Source of the DNA: a bacterium
Lineage (GTDB): Bacteria; Electryoneota; RPQS01
DNA: 33,244 nucleotides
Assembly: GCA_016721565.1 (NCBI GenBank)
Contig: JADKHW010000010.1
Location: forward strand, 1-33,244
Direction of reading: 5' to 3'
Shown: positions 26,284 through 33,244 of the stretch, one piece after another
Numbering within the stretch: position 1 is the stretch's first letter
Layout: every line of letters begins with the position of its first letter
Made by a program: the position numbers and the translations under genes
The notes under the pieces: model-generated
What the model saw: only the letters and a program-made list of their open reading frames with translations
Database searches by the model: none
Told to the model about the DNA's origin: nothing

Positions 26284-27285
26284 CTAAAGTTCGTCGCCTT
26301 CGCCCGTGCCTTCAATGCTCGCCCTCGAGTCGCCCAAATTGTAGCGGTGGAAGCTGCCTTTGACGATGGCATTGTTCCCCACTAGCGAACCCGAAACCAG
26401 CGCATCTTCGACATGTGATCCGTCTCCCAATATGGCATCGCGGACCATTGCATTGCGAATCACCGCTCCTTGACCGACCGTGGCATGCGGTCCGACAATC
26501 GCCTGCTCAATAATGGCATCTGAATCAATAAATACCGGTGGAATGATTACAGCGCCGGGGCGCTGTTCCACAGGCTGACCCTTGAGCCGGTCAAGCAAAT
26601 GTCGATTCGTCTCAAGCAATGTCTCGGGCTTGCCACAATCAAACCAATCGTCCACACCAAACGTAGAAATCGGCACGTCGCGTTCAACCATCAATTGTAA
26701 TGCATCCGTAAGCTGGAACTCCCCGCGAGTCGTCAAGTTGCGCTCAAAGAGCGTTTCAATCGACTGCTTAAGCTCCTGCGCCTGCCGAATCAAGTAGATT
26801 CCAACTATCACAAGATTCGAGCGTGGGTTCTCCGGCTTCTCGACCAAGCGAGTGACCATATTGTCGCGGGTTTCCACCACACCAAAGCGGCGCGGGTCTT
26901 CAACCGTTTTGACACCAATCGCCGAGTTGCGGCAATCGCGCAAGACACCCTGCAAGTCAAACTCAAAAATGGTGTCACCCAAGATAACCAGAACTTCCTG
27001 GTCACTTTCAGATAACCCCAAATGCACCGCATGAGCCAAACCACGGGCCTCATGCTGCACGACAAATTCAGACGGAATGGAATAGTTCTCGCGGACGTAG
27101 CGCTCGATCAAATCCCCCATGGCTCCAACCACAAGCGTAACGTGGTCGATGCCTGAAGCAATTAGATGATCGAGAATGTGTCCGAGAATGGGTTTCCCGG
27201 CCACATTGAGGAGAACTTTGGGCCGGGTAAAGGTGTGGGGCCGAAGGCGGGAGCCAACTCCCGCTACCGGAATAATAGCTTTCAC
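26284..27285 (-). CDS. Sugar-1-phosphate nucleotidyltransferase with left-handed beta-helix tail
   Basis: It joins a sugar-1-phosphate to a nucleoside triphosphate to make a nucleotide sugar (glucose-1-phosphate uridylyl/thymidylyl or mannose-1-phosphate guanylyl type; specificity not readable). GTG 27285 begins MKAIIPVAGVGSRLRPHTFT with the GxGxRLxP loop and RPK, LVILGDTIF-like metal site (VLVILGDTIFEFDL), VEKPENPRSNLVIVGIYLI and DWFDCGKPE. From residue 245 on, hexapeptide-like repeats (IIPPVFIDSDAII, VGPHATVGQGAVI) form a beta-helix. The 333 residues are intact. It follows the isomerase gene and probably works in the same sugar pathway. Confidence 0.9.
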   Translation of the reverse strand: MKAIIPVAGVGSRLRPHTFTRPKVLLNVAGKPILGHILDHLIASGIDHVTLVVGAMGDLIERYVRENYSIPSEFVVQHEARGLAHAVHLGLSESDQEVLVILGDTIFEFDLQGVLRDCRNSAIGVKTVEDPRRFGVVETRDNMVTRLVEKPENPRSNLVIVGIYLIRQAQELKQSIETLFERNLTTRGEFQLTDALQLMVERDVPISTFGVDDWFDCGKPETLLETNRHLLDRLKGQPVEQRPGAVIIPPVFIDSDAIIEQAIVGPHATVGQGAVIRNAMVRDAILGDGSHVEDALVSGSLVGNNAIVKGSFHRYNLGDSRASIEGTGEGDEL

Positions 27286-27339
27286 AGGGGCCGTTTTGAA
27301 TCTTAAAGTCTTGTAATCTACGGATTTCCCCTATGAAAA

Positions 27340-28418
27340 TCAAGACCCAGTAAGGAGATTTTTAAGCCCTGTAATCTTCGGGATTTCCATTGGGTCCTCT
27401 GCCCGCAAGATGGCAAGAAAGACCGTTGCGGCGTCCAATAGCAACATAAGGCGGATGCCGTGCTCAAGCCTGCCGCCGGTGTCACCAAACAGCTCGTTCG
27501 GGTCAAGCCGCATCGTCGCGACGCCCATCTTCATCAGCATCTCTTCCATTGGCCCGCGCGGATCGGCAAACGTCCCTGCTGTTGCCCAGCCACCAAGGAA
27601 CATCACCATCGGCGGCGGAAGAACCTGAGCGAGATGCGCAAAGGCTTCAACTTCGTTGTGGGCAAGTTCGGGCAAGTCCGAAGCGTGCGACCAGACCTTG
27701 CTATTTTCTGCAAGTTGAGCACGCAACCTAAATGCGAGTGCTGGTCCAAGCAGCCCGTCGCATGTGTATATCACAGGCGTGCGATCCACAAGCTTCACCG
27801 CAAGATCAAGCGCCGGGTTCTCGTCGCGCGAGAGATTCGCGTAACGATCTGCATCTTCACGCAATCTCTTCAGTGGCCACTTGGCAATATCCGGATCATG
27901 AAAATCAAACACACGCTGGAACAGTCGATGCATCGCCCCAAGAGAAAAACCAACAGCCGCACGCGGTGGATAACCACCCGGTAAATTCAAGAAAGGGATG
28001 TGCGACGAATGTGCTTTCTGCTCAAGGCGACCACCACTTGAAACGGCCAACCAAACTTGTCGCGGATCCACTTCAGTCAAAGCTTGCACAGCTTCAACAG
28101 TGTTGCCTGAATAGCTGCACACGAGACGTGGCAGATTAGATTTACGTGCGTGCCTGCGGACGAAAATGCGTCCATCCATCGCAGGCGGTTCAACCCAAAC
28201 GCTTGCAGTAGATCTCCCGACACCGCACTGCCGCCCAATCCAAACCAATCGAGCATCGGCTCTGGTCTGAGCTTATTGTGCAGCAGAAATTCGTCCGCGA
28301 TCTCGATTCCGCGCTGTAATTGTTTATCAAGCTCAAGTGTCTTGCCCAGCATGTCGCTCGGATCAAGCTGCTTGAGTCGTGTTTCCGTCAATTGAATTGC
28401 TTTTGTTGTAATCGTCAT
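27340..28418 (-). CDS. Bifunctional phosphoglucose/phosphomannose isomerase, one frameshift
   Basis: It interconverts glucose-6-P, mannose-6-P and fructose-6-P; the SIS-domain type is known from archaea and some bacteria. ATG 28418 (MTITTKAIQLTETRLKQL) follows no strong binding site. Motifs are: WFGLGGSAVSGDLLQAF, then after a frame change near 28100-28140 VCSYSGNTVEAVQALTE (SIS sugar-phosphate loop), PPRAAVGFSLGAMHRLFQRV and DLPELAHNEVEAF (catalytic His/Glu region). Full size about 359 residues is normal. It sits between enzyme I and the nucleotidyltransferase, as expected for a sugar that enters by the PTS and goes on to a nucleotide sugar. Confidence 0.87.
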
Positions 28419-28532
28419 TTTGTATTGTATCCATGTAGCGGCTGCCCTGTTAGTCCCGTAGGGATGGCTGCCGATCATATTCAAAAATCTCAAGCCCACG
28501 CGCCAGCGCAATGGGTTCAGCGTCTACGCCGG

Positions 28533-30275
28533 TTAAGAAAACCAGATTGGTAAATCTGCAAATCTCTTTTTTAACTCGCGCTGCATGTAGGTCATAATCT
28601 CTTGTGACGTGTCCATCCTCAGCGCTTTTCTCGCCATGCGTACACACTCTTCATAGGTCAAACTGCGAATGATCTTCTTGATTTCGGGAATCATCGCCGA
28701 CGTCATCGAAATCTCTGTCATCCCCATTCCCACAAGCAGTGGAGTTGCAGCTGGGCTTCCGCCTAACTCGCCGCAAATCCCGACATGCACACCCTTCTTG
28801 TCTCCAGCCTTTATGGTCATGTCAATCATTCGCAATACGGCCGGATGATAGCTTCGATAATACGAAGCAACCTGCTCGTTTGCTCGGTCTGTTGCCGTCG
28901 TATATTGAATCAAATCGTTCGTTCCAATTGAAAAGAAAGCACACTCTTCAGCAAGCCTATCCGCCATGATTGCCGCAGACGGAATTTCCACCATAATTCC
29001 GACAGGCAAATTCGGATCAAAGGCAATTTTGCGCTGATTCAGTTCATGTTTAGCTTCTTCGAGCACCGCTTTGGCCTCGCGCAGCTCTTCAAATCCCGAG
29101 ACAAACGGGAACATCACGCGCACGTTGCCGCGAGCTGAAGCCCTAAGAATTGCTCGTAACTGTGAACGGAACAAATCTCGTCTTGATAACGACACACGAA
29201 TAGCGCGGTAACCCAGAAACGGATTCTTCTCGTTATGGATATTGATTCCCGCGTGATACTTGTCACCGCCCAAATCAAAAGTGCGAATCACGACAGGATT
29301 CGGCGCCATAATCTCCGCCGCGCGGTCGTACATCCCAAACTGTTCATCTTCCGTCGGCGTCGTTTCGCGTGTCAAAAACAAAAACTCACTGCGGAAAAGT
29401 CCAACACCAGTGCCGCCATGCGACAACACCGACTCAGCTTCGCGAGGTAATTCGATGTTTCCCCACAACTGAATCTCGCGCCCGTCCAGCGTCATCGCCG
29501 GTTGGTTCTTGATATCTTCAAGATAACGCTGGAAGCTGCGGAATCGTTCCCGCTTTTCTTTGTATTCAACAAACGAAGCTTCCGTTGGATTCAGAATCAC
29601 TTTGCCGCTATTGCCGTTCAAAATGATTGAATCACCGTCCTGTACCTTGCCCGAAATATCCCCCATTCCGACAATCGTCGGAATATCCAAACTGCGTGCT
29701 AAAATCGCCGTATGCGAAGTCAACCCACCAATATCCGTCGCAATCCCGTGCACCAATTCGCGATCCAAATTCAAGGCTTGCGTAGGCGACAAATCTTCGG
29801 CTACCAAAATCACTTCGTGCGTCGGATGGTCGGGAATAAAATCCCCCTCGCCGCGCAAGAATCGTAAAAGTCTGGTCCGCACGTCACGCAAATCCATTGC
29901 ACGTTCGCGGAAGATTTCACCAGCTGATTTGCTGATCACCTCAATCATCTGACCGAACGAATCGTATATGATGTACTCCGCGTCGAACTGCTCGCGTGTA
30001 ATACGGGCGCGTACCTGATCGTGGAACACTTCGTCCGCTAAAATCAATAAGTGTGCGTCAAATATCTTCCCCACTGCAACACCGGCAACATCCAAGGCAC
30101 GTTCGCGTGAACGTTCAATCGCCGCGCGTGTCTGGTCCAATGCTTTGTCAAATCTTCCCAATTCCTGCGGCACTTCCGACGGCGCAAGCTTGCGTGGCAT
30201 CACATCGGGTTCGTCGAACACCATGCGGTGCACGAGTCCGATTGCGATTCCCGGTGAAGCGGGAATACCTCGCAT
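28533..30275 (-). CDS. ptsI: PTS enzyme I (phosphoenolpyruvate-protein phosphotransferase)
   Basis: It starts the phosphotransfer chain: takes phosphate from phosphoenolpyruvate onto a histidine and gives it to HPr. ATG 30275 gives MRGIPASPGIAIGLVHRMVF, the normal family opening; a longer ORF to 30380 would overlap HPr and has no family support. The active-site block is GGLTSHTAILARSLDIPTI with His188. The PEP-binding barrel shows GLFRSEFLFLTRET, KNPFLGYRAIRVSL, VGIMVEIPSAAIMADRLAEE, FFSIGTNDLIQYTTATDR and HVGICGELGGSPAATPLLVG. The 580 residues are intact. Ends near IWFS at 28533. Confidence 0.96.
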   Translation of the reverse strand: MRGIPASPGIAIGLVHRMVFDEPDVMPRKLAPSEVPQELGRFDKALDQTRAAIERSRERALDVAGVAVGKIFDAHLLILADEVFHDQVRARITREQFDAEYIIYDSFGQMIEVISKSAGEIFRERAMDLRDVRTRLLRFLRGEGDFIPDHPTHEVILVAEDLSPTQALNLDRELVHGIATDIGGLTSHTAILARSLDIPTIVGMGDISGKVQDGDSIILNGNSGKVILNPTEASFVEYKEKRERFRSFQRYLEDIKNQPAMTLDGREIQLWGNIELPREAESVLSHGGTGVGLFRSEFLFLTRETTPTEDEQFGMYDRAAEIMAPNPVVIRTFDLGGDKYHAGINIHNEKNPFLGYRAIRVSLSRRDLFRSQLRAILRASARGNVRVMFPFVSGFEELREAKAVLEEAKHELNQRKIAFDPNLPVGIMVEIPSAAIMADRLAEECAFFSIGTNDLIQYTTATDRANEQVASYYRSYHPAVLRMIDMTIKAGDKKGVHVGICGELGGSPAATPLLVGMGMTEISMTSAMIPEIKKIIRSLTYEECVRMARKALRMDTSQEIMTYMQRELKKRFADLPIWFS

Positions 30276-30309
30276 GATTTGTTCTTTTCTGTCCGTGCTG
30301 CCCACGAGT

Positions 30310-30576
30310 TTACTCCTCGTAGAATTTATTTTCGAACAAAATGACCAACTCGTCCAACAACTGCTGCTCGTCGTCGCCAATGCACTCCAGAGTCAGCGTA
30401 CTGCCCCGCGCCGCCGCCAGCATCATCACACCCATAATGCTCTTGCCGTTCACGCGCATGCCATCTTTGAGCAGATAGACATCCGACTTGTACTTCGCGG
30501 CAATCTTGGTCAATTGTGCGGCCGGGCGAATGTGCAAACCCAACCGATTCATCAAAGTGACTTCTTTTTGGATCAC
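30310..30576 (-). CDS. ptsH: PTS phosphocarrier protein HPr
   Basis: It carries phosphate between enzyme I and the PTS sugar-specific components. It has 88 residues, starting at GTG 30576 in a GTGA overlap with the IID gene. NRLGLHIRPAAQLTKIAAKY contains His15; the usual GLHARPA is GLHIRPA here. NGKSIMGVMMLAAARG contains Ser46, the site phosphorylated by HPr kinase in many bacteria; no hprK is in the window. The gap to enzyme I is 34 bases. Confidence 0.96.
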   Translation of the reverse strand: MIQKEVTLMNRLGLHIRPAAQLTKIAAKYKSDVYLLKDGMRVNGKSIMGVMMLAAARGSTLTLECIGDDEQQLLDELVILFENKFYEE

Positions 30577-31325
30577 GGCAGGAGCGGGGTTGAACTGAAT
30601 AAATAGGCGATACCAAGTGAACTAAGCACAGTCAGGAAGGCAACGGTCAACGTGCTGTAGCGCAAAAATACCGCGCCCAGCATAAACAAAAATCCGATTC
30701 CGAATTGCAGCCACGCCGATTGCCCGAGATGCAACACATTTGCACCGGCAGTTGCCAACACAAACGCCGCCGCAACAATACCCAACACGCGCAGAGCTTT
30801 ACGAACAACCGGCAGAGCAGGATGGAGGGCCAGTTCGCTCACGCGCTCACCCAATTTGAATCCTTGCGAAAATCCCCAACTGCGAAACGACCACAGTGTC
30901 AAGTTGTAAATCAACAGCAACGCGAAAGCGCACCATCCCCACACGCTATCCGCTTTCTGTCCCGCAACAATCATTGTTGCCACGACAATCGCCAACAGCG
31001 CAGGCTTAAACCGCTCCCAAATCAAACTGTCGCCAATGGCTCCGAGCGGAGTCGAGAGTCCGCGCTTCCATTCGGCAATCTCTTTAGCTTTCGCTTCATC
31101 CACAGGCACGCGCAGTCTTGCCGCAATCGCCCCAAGTGCAATACTTGAAAACACCGGATGCCCGTTAATCAGACTCGCAGCCGCACGAACTTTGTTTTCA
31201 TCCGGCTCTGTCAAATCTGGCTTCAAAGCAAACAAATACCCCGGTCCCTGCATCGTCTTGTAGTTCAAGAACAATTGCAAAGCCAACGAGCGCAAGAGTA
31301 TATTCGTCTTCTTTGGACGGTTCAT
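30573..31325 (-). CDS. PTS mannose-family IID membrane component
   Basis: With IIC it forms the sugar channel of mannose-type PTS in the inner membrane. It has 250 residues from ATG 31325 (MNRPKKTNILLRSLALQLFL), whose NYKTMQGPGYLFAL matches the conserved N-MQ-G start of EIID. The middle RGLSTPLGAIGDSLIWERFK is the family's G.IGD.(L/I).W signature. The C-terminal helices run to the end (IAYLFSSTPLLP). Its start overlaps the IIC stop by four bases and its stop overlaps HPr, so all three are translated together. Confidence 0.92.
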   Translation of the reverse strand: MNRPKKTNILLRSLALQLFLNYKTMQGPGYLFALKPDLTEPDENKVRAAASLINGHPVFSSIALGAIAARLRVPVDEAKAKEIAEWKRGLSTPLGAIGDSLIWERFKPALLAIVVATMIVAGQKADSVWGWCAFALLLIYNLTLWSFRSWGFSQGFKLGERVSELALHPALPVVRKALRVLGIVAAAFVLATAGANVLHLGQSAWLQFGIGFLFMLGAVFLRYSTLTVAFLTVLSSLGIAYLFSSTPLLP

Positions 31326-32041
31326 GCGATCACCCACGCACCCAAAAGACCGGTTAACACTGCCCACACCCAATCCTTACGCGAAACCAATTGTATAACT
31401 GCTGCCGCGCTGCCCGCTCCAATTAATCCAGGCCACATGCTTGAACACAAAGCATCGGTCGCCTGCACGACACTTTCACCCGGCCCGAGTGCATAAAACT
31501 GTCCGAAGTAGAGCATGAGCAAGAAATGCCCCGCCATAACTCCCACCAGCGTAAACACAAATCCCGCCCCAACATGAGTCCCAAGAGCCGCAAGTGTCCA
31601 CTTGCTTCCCGATTCTCCCCGCGCACAAGCATCCACGAATTGCTCTGCGATCCTGTTCATTAACTTCCTCACAACCGGAGCAAGTTCCCGCCCCAGATGC
31701 GAAAAAATCAATCCCAATGCCGTGCACAACAACAGCACGATCCACGCAGGTTCACCAGAGGTTACTGATGGAGCCACCCGCGCCGCTGTAGCCGTTGCGA
31801 TCAACGCTCCAATACTTCCTTCAGAAAATTTCGCCGCGCCAATCTGCAAATTCGCCAGCCACAAGAGTTCAAAGATCACACCGAAAAACAACCCAATCTC
31901 AGGTCGATCCACCAGCAAACCATACAACACACACGCAACAATCGGTTGTCCCAGCAAAGTCTGCCCGAGGACAGAAGTATCCAGATAAACCACTGTTCCC
32001 GCGAGTGCGGCCAGCCACATGCTGCTAAAACTCTCTTTCAA
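31322..32041 (-). CDS. PTS mannose-family IIC membrane component
   Basis: It has 239 residues with several helices. TVVYLDTSVLGQTLLGQPIV, ACVLYGLLVDRPEIGLFFGV and IFELLWLANLQIGAAKFSEG match the EIIC start with the conserved D, LGQ, RP/QPIV and E-L-WL. EIIC with EIID imports hexoses of the mannose type. The start lies inside the end of the polyprenyl synthase gene (17-base overlap). No IIA or IIB gene is adjacent, as would be usual. The system may be purely regulatory or draw IIAB from elsewhere. Confidence 0.88.
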   Translation of the reverse strand: MKESFSSMWLAALAGTVVYLDTSVLGQTLLGQPIVACVLYGLLVDRPEIGLFFGVIFELLWLANLQIGAAKFSEGSIGALIATATAARVAPSVTSGEPAWIVLLLCTALGLIFSHLGRELAPVVRKLMNRIAEQFVDACARGESGSKWTLAALGTHVGAGFVFTLVGVMAGHFLLMLYFGQFYALGPGESVVQATDALCSSMWPGLIGAGSAAAVIQLVSRKDWVWAVLTGLLGAWVIA

Positions 32042-33133
32042 TCATTAGCATCGCCCAGTCTTCCAGCCAATCGCGATACTTCGTCTGCGGGAGCGGCTCC
32101 AAGAACTTCAATCCGCGCTCCACATGCGCACGAGCGCGTCGCGCCGATTCAGCAATGCCGCCCAATTCTACAAACAGTTTCGTAACCTCTTCAATCTGAT
32201 CATGAGTCGCATGCAAATTCCCCAGCGTCTCATCAATTAATTTGCGCTGCTTAGCATCCGCGCGCACCCACGACTCGCGCGCAATCACCGTGCGCTTGCC
32301 TTCACGAATATCCGCACCCACAGGCTTACCCAAGAGCTTCTCGTCCCCGACAATCCCCAGAATATCATCCTGCAATTGAAACGCCGCACCGCACGCGCTC
32401 GTAAACTGCTCCAGCGTACGCACCAGCGGATGTTTCAAATCTGGTGTGTTGAGACCAATCGCCGCTCCCGAAGCCCCCGCAAACTCATACAGCGCGCCGG
32501 TCTTCTTCCACAGCATATCCTCAATCATCTCAGTCGTCAGATTCGCAATCGGCTCACGCGAATATTGCACGTCCAGCACTTCGCCTTCCACAAGCGTGCA
32601 CAGCACTCGCGTGTCAATCTCGTGAATCAGCGTCAGCGTGACTTCCGCCGCGACGCCGAACTTTTGCGTCAGCTCGGTCATCAGGCTGATCCCCCAACCG
32701 TGCTGCACGTCTCCGGCTAAGACCGCAATTGAAATACCGTAGTGCTCCGCATCACCGGGGTACTGTATCGCGCCAGCGTCGAGGGCTTCTTTGCAAAGCG
32801 TTCATGCACCGTCGGCGAGCCTCGTCTCGTCGCGTCGCGGTCGATAATATCATCATGCACCAGCGTCCACGTATGGAAAATCTCCACCGCCGCCGCCGCG
32901 CTAATAGCCTTTTCTTCATCGCCGCCCACCGCCCCACAGCAGAACAGCATCACCGCCGGACGCAGCCGCTTGCCCCCCGACTCAAAGTAGCACGTCACCG
33001 CCTCCCGGATGTCTTCCGGGGAGAACAAATTCACATATCTTGGCGATAAAACATACTCCTGAACCTTCGCCACCCGCTCTTCAATAGCCGTAAATAACCT
33101 GTCCGACACCCAGTTGCTCCGGTAAAATTTCAA
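32025..33133 (-). CDS. Polyprenyl diphosphate synthase, frameshifted
   Basis: It chains isopentenyl units onto an allylic diphosphate; product length cannot be read. FESGGKRLRPAVMLFCCGAV (GGKRLRP start motif), HTWTLVHDDIIDRDATRRGS with the first Asp-rich motif DDIID, a segment EHYGISIAVLAGD near 32705-32745 recovered in another frame, and FQLQDDILGIVGDEKLLGKP with the second DDILG motif show the family. At least one or two frame changes near 32700-32780 divide the ORF (33133-32717 and 32708-32025). About 369 codons. It may make a ubiquinone/menaquinone tail or a carrier for cell-wall synthesis. It leads a long leftward series. Confidence 0.88.
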
Positions 33134-33151
33134 CTAACAACAAAAAAACAA

Positions 33152-33174
33152 AGGCTTGGGTTTAACCCAAGCCT
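33152..33174 (-). terminator. Rho-independent terminator upstream of the prenyl synthase gene
   Basis: AGGCTTGGGTT/AACCCAAGCCT (33152-33162 and 33164-33174; in practice a 9-bp stem with loop TTTAA) is followed in the leftward direction by TTGTTTTTTTG. It should end transcription from a gene to the right of the window and makes 33133 the start of a new unit. Confidence 0.75.
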
Positions 33175-33244
33175 ATATAATACATGAAATTCCAATAACT
33201 TGCAACCGCATGTTATGCGGTTCTTGCGCTGGCGCGCCGGCTTT

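Noticed and set aside
28430..28480. GC-rich inverted stretch with CCCGTAGGGATGGCTGCC before the isomerase gene
   Set aside because: It looks like a scrap of the common dispersed repeats but is too short and single here to list as an element.
30276..30380. Longer start for enzyme I
   Set aside because: The extension overlaps HPr in another frame and does not resemble the family, which begins at MRGIPASPG.

Overview
The window looks like part of a Gram-negative bacterial chromosome of the FCB type (Bacteroidota, Ignavibacteria, Zixibacteria, Electryoneota, Cloacimonadota and relatives). The evidence is two LptF/LptG-family lipopolysaccharide-export permeases, an LpxH-like lipid A hydrolase, a class A penicillin-binding protein, a secreted protein ending in an NPFN-type C-terminal sorting-like domain, and an outer-membrane barrel of the DUF5723 kind next to a large lipoprotein. 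No marker here fixes the phylum.

Layout. 1-2.7 kb is a heavily broken stretch: an unrecognised leftward frame at the edge, a PAP2 phosphatase in four or more frames, the C-terminal end of a leftward secreted protein, and a doubtful membrane ORF. 2.7-6.8 kb is a rightward envelope run: LpxH-like hydrolase, class A PBP, membrane-anchored coiled-coil protein. 7.7-10.6 kb is a redox operon: tetraheme cytochrome c, Tat-exported four-cluster Fe-S protein, NrfD-type membrane subunit and a two-helix membrane protein. It is bracketed by two 283-bp direct repeats (6890-7172 and 10612-10894, about 89% identical by my hand alignment, no gaps). 11-13.3 kb holds a frameshifted secreted Asp-box protein with a sorting-like tail, surrounded by short dispersed and tandem repeats. 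13.3-14.4 kb is a leftward lptF. 14.5-17 kb is a small accessory cluster around two serine tRNAs (UGA and GCU): RibD/DHFR-like protein, SRPBCC protein, an overlapping small-protein/nucleotidyltransferase pair, the tail of a second nucleotidyltransferase, and a DUF4260 protein. 17-20.5 kb is a rightward operon: PEGA-domain protein, small membrane protein, gltX, lptG.

From 33.1 kb down to 20.6 kb one long leftward series of closely packed, often overlapping genes encodes polyprenyl diphosphate synthase, mannose-family PTS IIC and IID, HPr, enzyme I, phosphoglucose/phosphomannose isomerase, a sugar-1-phosphate nucleotidyltransferase, metK, ahcY, a 664-residue lipoprotein and a DUF5723-like barrel. 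The apparent logic is sugar entry or PTS signalling feeding hexose phosphates and nucleotide sugars, then the SAM/SAH half of the methyl cycle, then an outer-membrane pair.

Quality. About fifteen conserved genes, including gltX, PBP1a, lptF, lptG and the prenyl synthase, are interrupted by single-base frame changes while coding similarity continues across the break. The breaks are densest at the left end and rare between 20.5 and 32 kb. I read most of them as sequence or assembly errors rather than biological decay, and give such genes as one CDS across the frames. The most interesting non-textbook signals are the direct repeats around the redox operon, which combine a forward terminator with a conserved reverse-strand promoter, and the overlapping small-protein/nucleotidyltransferase pair with a second nucleotidyltransferase tail behind it.
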